NCBI RefSeq assembly: GCF_002251385.1
Contig: NZ_NPJJ01000038.1
Coordinates: forward strand, 62,001-126,000
Source: Prevotella sp. P5-108
Lineage (GTDB): Bacteria; Bacteroidota; Bacteroidia; Bacteroidales; Bacteroidaceae
Length of the DNA stretch: 64,000 nucleotides
Direction: 5' to 3'
Every line of letters starts with the position of its first letter. The stretch's first letter is position 1. Of the stretch, positions 48,221-58,503 are shown one piece after another. Below the pieces are notes generated by a model. That model worked only from the letters and a program-made list of their open reading frames with translations, made no database searches and was not told the DNA's origin. The position numbers and the translations under genes are program-made.

Positions 48221-48817
48221 ATGGATGTATATAGCAAGATGACCGATGAAGAGTTGGCCATAGCATACATAAAAGGTGATAATAATGCCTTCGATTTATT
48301 GCTCTCACGCAATCAGCAGAGGCTTTATTCCTACATATTGTTCGTTGTCCACGACAGCGAGATGGCAGAAGATGTGTTTCAAGACACGTTTGTCAAAGTC
48401 ATTATGCGTCTCCAGTCGGGCCAGTATACCTCCTGCGGCAAGTTCTCCGCATGGATTATGCGCATAGCCCACAATGTCATCATGGACTATTATCGCGACC
48501 AGCGCATAGAGAGTGTGGTGAGCACGGTCGACAATGAGGACCTTTCTCAGATTGACGGGCGCCATGTGATAGTGCCCAATGTGGAGAGCCGCTATGTCAA
48601 CGAGCAGGTATATAGCGACGTTCGGCGCATGATGAACCTCCTGCCGCCGTCGCAGCGAGAGGTTATCTTCATGCGGTTCTTTCAGGAAATGTCGTTCAAG
48701 GAAATCGCCGAGGCTACCAGCGTAAGCATCAATACCGCTCTTGGTCGTATGCGTTACGCCGTGCTCAACCTGCGGCGCATGGCCAAGTCCAACGGCATCA
48801 CTCTACAGTTGGACTGA
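48221..48817 (+). CDS. ECF-type sigma-70 family sigma factor
   Basis: The 198 aa contain region 2 (residues about 25-95: AEDVFQDTFVKVI, FSAWIMRIAHNVIMDYYRD) for -10 recognition and core binding, and region 4 (about 130-185: LPPSQREVIFMRFFQEMSFK, then a helix-turn-helix EIAEATSVSINTALGRMRYA). Region 3 is absent, as in ECF factors. No anti-sigma or TonB-linked transducer gene adjoins it; the next gene, rpe, is convergent and only 14 nt away. Its signal and targets are unknown. Confidence 0.9.
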   Translation: MDVYSKMTDEELAIAYIKGDNNAFDLLLSRNQQRLYSYILFVVHDSEMAEDVFQDTFVKVIMRLQSGQYTSCGKFSAWIMRIAHNVIMDYYRDQRIESVVSTVDNEDLSQIDGRHVIVPNVESRYVNEQVYSDVRRMMNLLPPSQREVIFMRFFQEMSFKEIAEATSVSINTALGRMRYAVLNLRRMAKSNGITLQLD

Positions 48818-48831
48818 CCGTCCAGCGGCGT

Positions 48832-49491
48832 TCAGTCTCTTGACTTCAGACTCAGTATGGTAGCCTCGGGGTCTTCTGCACCGAAGACATGGCTGCCACT
48901 TACCAATACATCGGCACCGGCTGCGACGAGCATCGGTGCCGTTTTTCCGTTTACGCCACCATCTACCTCTATCAGCGGTCTGTGCTCCAGCCGGTCTATC
49001 ATCTGTCTTAGTCTCCTTACCTTGTCGGTCGAGCTGGTGATAAACGACTGGCCCGAGAAGCCCGGGTTGACGCTCATAATCAGCACCAGGTCTACATCGG
49101 AGAGCACCTCCTCGACCATAGCCAGCGGCGTGGCGGGGTTGAGAGCCACTCCGGCTTTCATGCCGGCGCTGTGTATCTCCTGGATGGTGCGGTGCAGATG
49201 GGTGCAGGCCTCGGCGTGTACGGTCATCAGCGCTCCGCCGGCATCGGCGACCTGGCGTATATAGTTCTCGGGATGCACGGTCATCATGTGTACATCCAGC
49301 GGCTTCTGGCATACCGTGTGTACTGCCTTGATAACGGGCAGTCCAAATGAGATGTTGGGCACAAACACGCCGTCCATCACATCCATGTGCAGCCAGTCGG
49401 CTGCGCTGCGGTTTATCATCTCCGAATCTTCGCCCAACCGTGTAAAGTCGGCCGACAGCAATGAGGGTGATATCAGTATCTCTTTGTTCAT
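48832..49491 (-). CDS. rpe: ribulose-phosphate 3-epimerase
   Basis: Interconverts ribulose 5-phosphate and xylulose 5-phosphate (EC 5.1.3.1). The 219-aa TIM barrel has SPSLLSADFTRLGED, the metal-binding HMDVMDGVFVPNISFG, HMMTVHPENYI, VNPGFSGQSFI and IEVDGGVNGKTA. All active-site residues are present. It is convergent with the sigma-factor gene. Confidence 0.97.
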   Translation of the reverse strand: MNKEILISPSLLSADFTRLGEDSEMINRSAADWLHMDVMDGVFVPNISFGLPVIKAVHTVCQKPLDVHMMTVHPENYIRQVADAGGALMTVHAEACTHLHRTIQEIHSAGMKAGVALNPATPLAMVEEVLSDVDLVLIMSVNPGFSGQSFITSSTDKVRRLRQMIDRLEHRPLIEVDGGVNGKTAPMLVAAGADVLVSGSHVFGAEDPEATILSLKSRD

Positions 49492-49867
49492 CTTATTCTA
49501 TCATCAAGGTTTAATCAGTTCATACACACATTATATTTCCCATCTTTCATGTGGGCGCGCTGGCAGAGCCGGGCTATCTGTCTGATAAGTTGCAAAGTTT
49601 TTTCCGAGGGCTTCACCTCGTTAGGAGTAAAATAGTTCATAGGCATTTCTAATAGTCTTTATATTTGTATAACGCATCTTTTCGGTCTTTATTACATCCG
49701 CGTGACATTTTCTTTTGCTCAAAACTGTCACCTGTAGGGTCACGGTCGGTCTGGAGATGACCGCCACCGATACAGTCACGCGCGCGTATATTATAATAGG
49801 TATAAGAAATCGGCTGAGGGTCTCAGTAATAAAATTGCGGTAAATCACAAATTTTTCTTTCAAAAAG
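49492..49867. other. intergenic region between rpe and the trp promoter
   Basis: No gene is supported here. An 80-aa minus-strand frame at 49621-49863 lacks family features. Bases about 49725-49800 contain several GTCAC/GTGAC units and a run of CG dinucleotides near 49780. A weak -7-like AAACTTTG on the minus strand near 49590-49600 may serve rpe. Confidence 0.5.
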
Positions 49868-49898
49868 TTTGCAGGCTCGTAGATTATCGTTATATTTG
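49868..49898 (+). promoter_or_regulatory. trp operon promoter
   Basis: -33 TTTG (49868-49871), 19-nt spacer, -7 TATATTTG (49891-49898). Transcription should start near 49905, 14 nt before the leader peptide. Confidence 0.85.
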
Positions 49899-49918
49899 CA
49901 GCGTAAACAGTAAAGACA

Positions 49919-49978
49919 ATGAAGAATATGGTATCTATAGCATGGTGGTGGCGTAACTCAAGATTGATAAAGTCGTGA
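49919..49978 (+). CDS. trpL: trp operon leader peptide
   Basis: A 19-codon frame, MKNMVSIAWWWRNSRLIKS, with three consecutive Trp codons at positions 9-11. It lies between a consensus promoter and a rho-independent terminator upstream of trpD. Ribosome stalling at the Trp codons when tryptophan is scarce would relieve termination. This agrees with the Bacteroid-trp leader RNA described for the phylum (from memory). No Shine-Dalgarno is seen. Confidence 0.88.
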   Translation: MKNMVSIAWWWRNSRLIKS

Positions 49979-50016
49979 GTCGCTCAGCCGTATAGATATC
50001 CCGTAGATATAAGAGA

Positions 50017-50049
50017 AAGGCCTGCCGTAACTTACGACAGGCCTTTTTT
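50017..50049 (+). terminator. trp attenuator terminator
   Basis: AAGGCCTG (50018-50024 region) pairs with CAGGCCTT (50038-50045), with an inner CGT/ACG extension, followed by a run of T's. It ends 44 nt before the trpD start codon. GTCGT near the leader stop codon could pair with ACGAC in the terminator as part of an antiterminator, but I could not resolve the alternative fold. Confidence 0.85.
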
Positions 50050-50092
50050 CGTAACCCCGAAATTTAGAACCAACACTATAAAAGACAAGACT

Positions 50093-51097
50093 ATGGAGAT
50101 GAAAGATTATTTGACGCGTGTGCTCCGCCAGGAACGGCTCAGCCGCGAAGAGACCAAGGACATCCTGACAGGCATCACCCGCGACGCCTATCCCGCCGAG
50201 CAGATTACGGCCCTCCTTACCGCCATTCAGATGCGCGGAGTGACCGTTGACGAGCTGTTGGGCTTCCGCGACGGCATATTGGAGACCGGCGTGCAGGCCC
50301 CGTTGGACTGCGACCGCTATATCGACGTAGTGGGCACTGGCGGCGACCGCAAGAATACATTCAACATCTCTACCACGGCATGCTTCGTCATCGCCGGCGC
50401 CGGCTACAAGGTCGCCAAGCATGGCAATTATGCCGCCACCAGTGTGAGCGGAGCCTCCAACGTGATAGCCCTTCACGGTGTGCGCTTTACCAGCGACCTC
50501 GACACCCTCAACCGTTCGCTCCACGAGGCAGGCATCGTCTATCTCCATGCCCAGCTCTTCGCCAAGGCCATGAAGCACGTGGCCCCCATCCGCAAGGCGC
50601 TGCAGTTTCCCACCGTCTTCAACCTGTTGGGGCCGCTGGTCAACCCCTCTCACCCCAAGGCCCAACTGCTGGGCGTAGCCAACCTCGACCAGATGCGCCT
50701 CTACGCCCAGGTCTATCAGCGCTTGGGCATCGACTATGGCATCATCAATAGCATCGACGGCTACGACGAAATCTCGCTCACCGGCGACTTCAAGGTGTCG
50801 ACCAACCAGTATGAGCGTGTCTTCTCGCCTGCCGACCTGGGCATGCAGGTGGCTCTGCCCGAAGAGCTTCAGGCCGGAGCCACCGAGGAAGAGGCTGCCG
50901 CCATCTTCGACAGCGTGCTCAACAATACCTGTCTGCCCGCCCAGAAGAACATCGTGGTCGCCAACGCCGCCTTTGGCATCCAGGTCATGGAGCGCGGGCT
51001 GAAGTCTATCGACGAGTGTATCGAGATTGCCCGTGAGAGTATCGACAGCGGTGCTGCCCTCAATGCCTTCCGTCGTTTTGTAACCATCAATTCATAG
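50093..51097 (+). CDS. trpD: anthranilate phosphoribosyltransferase
   Basis: Joins anthranilate to phosphoribosyl pyrophosphate (EC 2.4.2.18). 334 aa with the PRPP/anthranilate-binding VVGTGGDRKNTFNISTT, KHGNYAATSVSGASNV, and FNLLGPLVNPSHPKAQLLGV. It is not fused to TrpG. It is the first structural gene behind the attenuator, which is unusual since trpE or trpB normally leads. Confidence 0.96.
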   Translation: MEMKDYLTRVLRQERLSREETKDILTGITRDAYPAEQITALLTAIQMRGVTVDELLGFRDGILETGVQAPLDCDRYIDVVGTGGDRKNTFNISTTACFVIAGAGYKVAKHGNYAATSVSGASNVIALHGVRFTSDLDTLNRSLHEAGIVYLHAQLFAKAMKHVAPIRKALQFPTVFNLLGPLVNPSHPKAQLLGVANLDQMRLYAQVYQRLGIDYGIINSIDGYDEISLTGDFKVSTNQYERVFSPADLGMQVALPEELQAGATEEEAAAIFDSVLNNTCLPAQKNIVVANAAFGIQVMERGLKSIDECIEIARESIDSGAALNAFRRFVTINS

Positions 51098-51102
51098 TCG
51101 AC

Positions 51103-51915
51103 ATGAGAGATATACTGGAAGAGATAGTCGCCAACAAGCGCGAGGAGATAGCGCAGTTCCACCAGTTGCTGCCCATCACCACGCTGGCCACGCTGACCGA
51201 GAAGATGCTCCACATCACCGTGCCCTCGATGCGTCGGGCGCTCATGGAGTCGACTACCGGCATCATCGCCGAGTTCAAGCGCCGTTCGCCCTCGCGTGGC
51301 TGGATACACCGCGACGCCCGCGTGAGCGAGGTGGTGCCTGCCTATGAGCAGAGTGGTGCTTCGGCTGTCAGCATCCTTACCGACCGCAACTACTTTGGCG
51401 GCTACGACGAGCATATCCAGCAGGCGCGCTTCATGGGCGTCAGCCTCCCCATACTCTACAAGAACTTCGTGGTCGACGAGTACCAGCTCTTCCAGGCCCG
51501 CTATTGTGGCGCGTCGGCTGTGCTGCTCATCGCCTCGGTGCTGACCATCGACGAGTGCCGCCGCCTGATGTCGCTTGCCCACCAGCTGGGTCTGGAGGTG
51601 CTGCTCGAGATGCACGCCGAGAGCGAACTCGACTATGCTGCCCTCGAGCCCGACATGTATGGCATCAACAACCGCCACCTCGGCACCTTCACCACCGATG
51701 TCGACACCAGCTTCCATCTGGCAGAGCGTCTGCCCCATGATGCCTGCAAGGTGAGTGAGAGCGGCATCTCTTCGCCCGATGTCATTGCGCGTCTGCGCGA
51801 GTCGGGCTACCGTGGCTTCCTCATCGGCGAGACCTTTATGCGCGAGCCCAGTCCTGGCGACGCCCTCGCCCGTATGGTCGGCCAATTGAACAACCTCAGC
51901 AACAACAACCATTAA
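51103..51915 (+). CDS. trpC: indole-3-glycerol phosphate synthase
   Basis: Closes the indole ring (EC 4.1.1.48). The 270-aa TIM barrel has IIAEFKRRSPSRGWI, SVLTDRNYFGG-type sequence (SILTDRNYFGGYDEHI), LYKNFVVDEYQL, GINNRHLGTFTTD and SESGISSP. It stands alone, not fused to TrpF, and starts 5 nt after trpD. Confidence 0.96.
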   Translation: MRDILEEIVANKREEIAQFHQLLPITTLATLTEKMLHITVPSMRRALMESTTGIIAEFKRRSPSRGWIHRDARVSEVVPAYEQSGASAVSILTDRNYFGGYDEHIQQARFMGVSLPILYKNFVVDEYQLFQARYCGASAVLLIASVLTIDECRRLMSLAHQLGLEVLLEMHAESELDYAALEPDMYGINNRHLGTFTTDVDTSFHLAERLPHDACKVSESGISSPDVIARLRESGYRGFLIGETFMREPSPGDALARMVGQLNNLSNNNH

Positions 51916-51928
51916 AACTATACAGACT

Positions 51929-52642
51929 ATGATTATCAAAGTATGCGGCATGACCGATGCCGAGAATATCACAGCCGTCGAGCACTTGGGTGCCGACATG
52001 ATAGGCATGGTGTTCTATCCCCAGTCTCCACGCTACGTGCAGATGGTGCGCTCTCGCGCCGGAAGCATGCCCGACTACAGCCGTGAGCGGCTCGACCAGC
52101 TGCAACGCCACCTCGACGATGGCGCGGCTCCCATGCAGAAGCCTGCCCACGTGCCCCGTGTGGGTGTATTCGTCGACGATATGCCCCAGAACATCGTGAC
52201 CCGTGTCTACAACTACGGCCTCGACTATGTGCAGTTGCATGGCGACGAGTCGCGCATCACCTGTGACAACCTGCGGCGCACCATCGACCCCGACATCCGT
52301 CCGGGACTGCGCATCATCAAGGCCATCCCCGTGGCCGACGCCCGTGACATAGACCGCTGGCGCGAGTATGACGGCGCGGTTGACATGCTGCTCTTCGACA
52401 CGCGCAGCGACAGCGTAGGAGGCAGCGGCAACCGCTTCGACTGGACGCTGCTCGACCGCTACGACGGCGACATCCCCTTCCTGCTCGGTGGCGGCATCGG
52501 GCCCGACGATGTAGACAGGGTACGCGCCTTCCACCATCCCCAGTTTGTCGGCATCGACCTCAACAGCAGGTTTGAAACCCAGCCCGGCATCAAGGACATC
52601 CACTTGCTCCGCAACTTTATCAACGCTATACGAAATGAATAA
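51929..52642 (+). CDS. trpF: phosphoribosylanthranilate isomerase
   Basis: Third step of tryptophan synthesis (EC 5.3.1.24). The 237-aa TIM barrel begins MIIKVCGMTDAENITAVEHL, with the catalytic Cys, and has YVQLHGDE, LLFDTRSDSVGGSGNRFDW (catalytic Asp) and FLLGGGIGPDDV. Its last 8 nt overlap trpA. Confidence 0.95.
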   Translation: MIIKVCGMTDAENITAVEHLGADMIGMVFYPQSPRYVQMVRSRAGSMPDYSRERLDQLQRHLDDGAAPMQKPAHVPRVGVFVDDMPQNIVTRVYNYGLDYVQLHGDESRITCDNLRRTIDPDIRPGLRIIKAIPVADARDIDRWREYDGAVDMLLFDTRSDSVGGSGNRFDWTLLDRYDGDIPFLLGGGIGPDDVDRVRAFHHPQFVGIDLNSRFETQPGIKDIHLLRNFINAIRNE

Positions 52643-53407
52643 GATAAACAGATTGTTTCAGGATAACACAGACCGTAAACTCCACTCGCTCTACTTCTGC
52701 GCGGGTGCCCCTACGGTCGACATGGTGCCCCAGGTGCTGCTCACGCTGCAGCGCCGTGGCATCGATATGGTCGAGGTGGGCATCCCCTTCAGCGACCCGC
52801 TTGCCGACGGTCCCGTCATTCAGGCGGCAGGCACCGTGGCTCTGCGCAATGGCATTACGCTCGACAAGATATTCAGCCAGATAGACAGCATCAAGGACCA
52901 GGTTCGCATCCCTTTGGTACTGATGGGCTATCTCAACGTGGTGATGCACTATGGATATGAAGCCTTCTTCCAGCGCTGCGTGGCTACGGGCGTGTCGGGG
53001 TGCATAATTCCCGACCTGCCGTTTGATGATTATCTCAATGTGGTCAAACCCATCGCCGACCGTTACGATGTGCGCGTCATCATGATGATTACGCCCGAGA
53101 CATCGGCCGAGCGCATACGCCTCATCGACCGCCACACCGACGGGTTCATCTATATGGTGTCGAGCGCAGGCATCACCGGCGCCCAACAGAGTTTTGGCGA
53201 CGCCAAGGTCGACTACTTCCGCCGCATAGACGCCATGCAACTGCGCAACCCGCGCATGATAGGATTTGGAATATCCAACCGGCAGACGCTGGAGAGTGCC
53301 CAAGCCTACGCCGCCGGAACCATTATCGGCAGCAAGTTTGTCACTCTGCTCAACGAGACACGCGATGCCGACAAGGCCATAGACAAACTTAATGAAGCAT
53401 TAGCCCA

Positions 53408-53411
<4 letters not shown>
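52635..53411 (+). CDS. trpA: tryptophan synthase alpha subunit
   Basis: Cleaves indole glycerol phosphate to indole (EC 4.2.1.20). From ATG 52635 the protein is 258 aa. It has VEVGIPFSDPLADGPVIQAA (catalytic Glu and Asp) and VSSAGITGA. The frame extends upstream inside trpF, but the chosen start matches the family. It overlaps trpF by 8 nt and trpB by 4 nt (ATGA), so translation is coupled. Having trpA before trpB is the reverse of the usual order. Confidence 0.95.
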
Positions 53412-54610
<1,199 letters not shown>

Positions 54611-54631
54611 CCCATTATCCGAACAGTCATT

Positions 54632-56071
54632 ATGAGTCATACTTATAATTACCAGACCGTGTCGAGCACCATTCTTGCCGACCTCTATACTCCCGTGGGT
54701 GTTTACCTGAGTCTGCGCGGACTCTATCCACAGTCTGCACTCATGGAGAGCAGCGATTACCACAGCCACGATACAGCCCGCTCGTTTATAGCTATCCATC
54801 CTATGGCATCGTTTGCAGTGTCCCATGGCGTCGCCATCACCTCCTTGCCCGACGGTACCGTTCTCCGCCAGCCCCTCGACCTCGACCGCAAGGGCGTAGC
54901 CAAAGAGCAGGTGGCCCAGGCGCTGGGTGATTTCCTCGCAGCCTTCCATGTCGAAGGCGAGGGTAGGGAGTATTGCGGCGTCTATGGCTTCACCTCTTTC
55001 AATGCCGTGCGCTACTTTGAGAATATCGATGTGGTCGACGACACACAGCCCGCCAACGACGCCCCCGATATGCTCTATGTCATGTATCGCGACCTGATAG
55101 TCTTTGACCATTATTCCAACCGCATCCGACTGGTTACCCTCGTTCACGAAGGCGACTCTGTGGCTGCTGGCGGTAAGGTGCTCACCGACATAGAGCAGCA
55201 GTTGCGCCGCCCTGGCCAGTGCTACGATTTCCACACCGAAGGACCCGTCTTCAGTACTCTCTCCGACGAAGCCCATCGTGCCAATATCCGTCGCTGTGTA
55301 GCCCACTGTCTGCGTGGCGATGTCTTCCAGATTGTGGTCTCTCGTCGTTTCTGCCAGCGTTATAGCGGCGACGACTTCCGCCTTTACCGTGCACTGCGCA
55401 GCATCAATCCCTCGCCCTATCTCTTCTATTTCGACTTCGGCGGTTACCGCATTTTCGGTTCCAGTCCTGAGACCCACTGCCGCATTGATGGCGATCACGC
55501 CTATATCGACCCCATTGCCGGCACCACCCGTCGTACCGGCGACCCTGCAGAGGATCGTCGGCATGCCGAGTTCTTGCGTAACGATGCCAAGGAGAATTCC
55601 GAGCACGTGATGCTGGTCGACTTGGCGCGCAACGACCTCAGCCGCAACTGTCAGGATGTCAAGGTCGATTTCTTCAAGGATATGCAGTTCTACAGCCATG
55701 TCATCCACCTGGTGAGCCGGGTTAGCGGCAGACTTCTGCAGCCCCACTCCCCGAGCGCCAAGATACGTGCCTTCTTCGACACCTTCCCTGCCGGTACGCT
55801 GTCGGGGGCTCCCAAGGTGAGAGCGATGCAGATTATCAGCGAGCTCGAGCCCCACAATCGTGGCGCCTATGGTGGCTGCATCGGCTTCATCGGTCTCGAC
55901 GGCGACCTCAATCAAGCCATCGTCATCCGCACCTTCGTCAGTCGCAATGGAGAGCTCTGGTTCCAGGCTGGCAGTGGCGTCGTGGCAAAGAGCAATGATG
56001 AATACGAGCTCCAGGAATGTAATAACAAACTCGGTGCGCTCACGTGTGCCATCAAAGAGGCTGAATCATGA
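54632..56071 (+). CDS. trpE: anthranilate synthase component I
   Basis: Makes anthranilate from chorismate with ammonia from TrpG (EC 4.1.3.27). 479 aa. The N-terminal ALMESSDYHS corresponds to the L-L-E-S tryptophan-feedback site. The chorismate-binding domain has IFGSSPETH, IDPIAGTTRRTGD, HVMLVDLARNDLSRN and the TFPAGTLSGAPKVRAM signature. It overlaps trpG by 4 nt (ATGA). Confidence 0.97.
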   Translation: MSHTYNYQTVSSTILADLYTPVGVYLSLRGLYPQSALMESSDYHSHDTARSFIAIHPMASFAVSHGVAITSLPDGTVLRQPLDLDRKGVAKEQVAQALGDFLAAFHVEGEGREYCGVYGFTSFNAVRYFENIDVVDDTQPANDAPDMLYVMYRDLIVFDHYSNRIRLVTLVHEGDSVAAGGKVLTDIEQQLRRPGQCYDFHTEGPVFSTLSDEAHRANIRRCVAHCLRGDVFQIVVSRRFCQRYSGDDFRLYRALRSINPSPYLFYFDFGGYRIFGSSPETHCRIDGDHAYIDPIAGTTRRTGDPAEDRRHAEFLRNDAKENSEHVMLVDLARNDLSRNCQDVKVDFFKDMQFYSHVIHLVSRVSGRLLQPHSPSAKIRAFFDTFPAGTLSGAPKVRAMQIISELEPHNRGAYGGCIGFIGLDGDLNQAIVIRTFVSRNGELWFQAGSGVVAKSNDEYELQECNNKLGALTCAIKEAES

Positions 56072-56667
56072 TGAAACAGACAGACAATAGCCACACCCCG
56101 CAGGTGTCGGTGGCTGTGATAGACAATTACGACTCCTTCACCTATAATCTCGTTCACCTCGTGCGTAGTCTTGGCGCACAGGTCACCGTCTTCCGCAACG
56201 ACCAGTTTGACTTGCCCGACCTTGCCGACTATGACAAGCTCTTGCTTTCGCCCGGTCCAGGCATCCCGTCAGAGGCTGGGCTGCTGCTCGATGTCATCCG
56301 CACCTACGCCGCCACCAAACCTATCCTCGGCGTGTGCCTTGGCCATCAGGCCATCGGCGAGGTCTTTGGCGCCCGGCTTACCAATCTTGCCGAGGTCTTT
56401 CACGGCGTGGCGACCGAGGGTACCAATCTGCAGCGCGACTACATCTTCCGCGACCTTCCTCCGCGCATTACCATGGGCCGTTACCACTCTTGGGTGGTCG
56501 AGAGGTCGTCTCTGCCTGCCTGTCTGGAGGTCACTGCCGAGAGCGATGAGGGCTTTGTCATGGCACTACGCCATCGCGACTACGACGTCCATGGCATCCA
56601 GTTCCATCCAGAGAGTGTGCTCACGCCCCAAGGCGCCACTATCGTCAGCAACTGGCTGAAAGGCTAA
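56068..56667 (+). CDS. trpG: anthranilate synthase component II (glutamine amidotransferase)
   Basis: Supplies ammonia to TrpE. The 199-aa class I amidotransferase has VIDNYDSFTYNLVHLVRSLG, LLSPGPGIPSEAG, nucleophile Cys90 in GVCLGHQAIGE, and HGIQFHPESVLTPQG with His and Glu. It is the last gene of the operon, before a bidirectional terminator. Confidence 0.97.
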   Translation: MMKQTDNSHTPQVSVAVIDNYDSFTYNLVHLVRSLGAQVTVFRNDQFDLPDLADYDKLLLSPGPGIPSEAGLLLDVIRTYAATKPILGVCLGHQAIGEVFGARLTNLAEVFHGVATEGTNLQRDYIFRDLPPRITMGRYHSWVVERSSLPACLEVTAESDEGFVMALRHRDYDVHGIQFHPESVLTPQGATIVSNWLKG

Positions 56668-56713
56668 GCCCGTGACAGTCATCCGACCGATGGCGACCCC
56701 TTCGGCATAACAA

Positions 56714-56744
56714 AAAATCCGCATAGACTCACTATGCGGATTTT
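56714..56744. terminator. bidirectional terminator after the trp operon
   Basis: AAAATCCGCATAG (56714-56726) and CTATGCGGATTTT (56732-56744) form a perfect 13-bp stem with A/T runs on both sides. It serves the convergent trpG and GHL10 genes. Confidence 0.93.
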
Positions 56745-56765
56745 CTGTTATCTTGGGGATGCTGT

Positions 56766-58262
56766 TTACAACTTCACCTTGCGCTTGGCGCCCTTGCTTT
56801 CATTGCCTACGCGGTCGAGGGCAGTCACCACATATTTATATTTCTTTGTACCGCCGTCGTAGGGCAGCCGGTAGTAGGTGTCATAGGTTATCTCTACGAT
56901 TTTGGAAGCGTCTGCCAGGTTTACTTTCTCGCCCTTGGCGAAGCGGTAAATGACATAGCGGCGCGCCTCGTCGCCCCATTTCTTCGCTTTGGGAGCCGAC
57001 CAGTAGAGCATCAGACCGTCTTCCGTCCACGCGTCACCCACCTTGGCTGGCTTCTTGGGTGCCTTGCTGTCCAGGAAAGGCATGTATGGAGGCAGAGCCT
57101 TTGACTTCCAGTATACGTTGCGCAGCATGGTGCCGTAGCTACCTATGTCTTCGGCAGCCACCTTGGCATACCAGAGCACGGTGCCGCTCACGTTGCGCAG
57201 CTGGCGGTGCAGACTGAACTTGGCAGCCATCTGATGGGTGTTGGGGTTGGCAGGGTCGCTGTTCTGCACGGTGTTCTCGATGCTCTCGCCGATGTAGAGC
57301 GGACGGTTGGCCATGTGTTTAGCCCACCATTTGATGAGCTTTTCATAGTCTGCCAATGGATGACCGATGTGCCAATAGAGCTGTGGCACGCAGTAGTCTA
57401 TCCATCCGTTGTTGACCCACAGCAGCACGTCGGCATAGAGTTGGTCGTAGTTCTGCAGACCGTTGGTGTCGCTACCTATGGGCGAACTTTTCTTGTTTCG
57501 GTAGATACCAAAGGGCGACACGCCAAACTTGACCCAAGGCTTGAGCTTGTGCACGTGCTCGCCCATCTCCTTGACAAAGAGATTGACATTGTAGCGGCGC
57601 CAGTCGCCACGGTCAGCTATACCATTATTATATAGGGCATACTCACGGTCATCGGGGATGGGGCGACCGCCTTCGGGGTAGGGGTAGAAATAGTCGTCGA
57701 TGTGTATGCCGTCGATGTCATAGCGGCTCACGATGTCGTCGACCACCGAGAGGATATAGTCGCGGTTCTCCTTGAGTCCCGGGTTGAGCACATAGAGACC
57801 GCCATACTCGAACGCACGCTCAGGGTGAGTCTTGAGGATGTGGTTGTCGGCCAGACGGGTAGGGCTCTTCATGCGGGCGCGATAGGGGTTTATCCACGCA
57901 TGAAACTCCATTCCGCGGCGGTGACACTGCTGTATCATCCATGCCATTGGGTCCCAGTAGGGAGATGGTGCCTTGCCCTGCACTCCGGTGAGGTAACGGC
58001 TCCACGGCTCAATCTTGCTCTCATAGAGGGCGTCACATTCGCCGCGCACCTGGAAGATGATGGCGTTGGCGCCATCCTTTTCCAACTCGTCGAGCTGATG
58101 GGTGAGCATCTGCTGTATTTCTGCTGTCGATTTACCCAGATACATGCCGTTGACAAACTGCATCCAAGCGCCTCTGAACTCACGTTTGCCCCCGTCGGCA
58201 TACATGCTGGTAGGAGCGAGCAGCCATAGGGCTGCCACCATTACAATCAGTAGTTTTTTCAT
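56766..58262 (-). CDS. GH10-like glycoside hydrolase (GHL10/DUF187 family)
   Basis: Secreted protein of 498 aa with signal peptide KKLLIVMVAALWLLAPTSMYA. The GHL10 (YngK-like) TIM barrel is clear: EFRGAWMQFVNGMY, AIIFQVRGECDALYESKIEP, FHAWINPYRA, YDIDGIHIDDYFYPYP (acidic pair) and FGVSPFGIYRN. A fibronectin III-like beta domain follows from about residue 410. Related proteins act on, or bind, cell-wall or surface glycans; the true substrate is unknown. It is the first of a run of minus-strand exported proteins. Confidence 0.88.
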   Translation of the reverse strand: MKKLLIVMVAALWLLAPTSMYADGGKREFRGAWMQFVNGMYLGKSTAEIQQMLTHQLDELEKDGANAIIFQVRGECDALYESKIEPWSRYLTGVQGKAPSPYWDPMAWMIQQCHRRGMEFHAWINPYRARMKSPTRLADNHILKTHPERAFEYGGLYVLNPGLKENRDYILSVVDDIVSRYDIDGIHIDDYFYPYPEGGRPIPDDREYALYNNGIADRGDWRRYNVNLFVKEMGEHVHKLKPWVKFGVSPFGIYRNKKSSPIGSDTNGLQNYDQLYADVLLWVNNGWIDYCVPQLYWHIGHPLADYEKLIKWWAKHMANRPLYIGESIENTVQNSDPANPNTHQMAAKFSLHRQLRNVSGTVLWYAKVAAEDIGSYGTMLRNVYWKSKALPPYMPFLDSKAPKKPAKVGDAWTEDGLMLYWSAPKAKKWGDEARRYVIYRFAKGEKVNLADASKIVEITYDTYYRLPYDGGTKKYKYVVTALDRVGNESKGAKRKVKL

Positions 58263-58438
58263 TATTTGGTTTTGTTCCTCTGTTTTCTACTACAAAAATA
58301 CGATGATTGTTGAGGATATCAAAATAATCGACGAACAAATTGTAAAAAAGCCTTTATCTTCCTTCACTTTTCCCTCTTCAGCACCATGCTGTGGCGCTAT
58401 GGGCGTGTCGATTGCGTCTCTGTCGGGCACAAACGACA

Positions 58439-58480
58439 AATCCGCCATGACAGAGACAGATGCCCTTGTCGTGGCGGATT
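58439..58480 (-). terminator. terminator-like hairpin after the OmpP1/FadL-like gene
   Basis: AATCCGCCA-GACA arms (58439-58452 and 58467-58480) pair with one mismatch. On the minus strand the hairpin is followed by a T-rich but interrupted tract. The remaining 58263-58503 gap shows no gene. Confidence 0.6.
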
Positions 58481-58503
58481 GGCTGGTTTTCGTGACCGAC
58501 AGC

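Noticed and set aside
49621..49863. 80-codon minus-strand frame between rpe and the trp promoter
   Set aside because: It has no promoter, family or neighbour support, and it covers the repeated GTCAC region. Probably chance.
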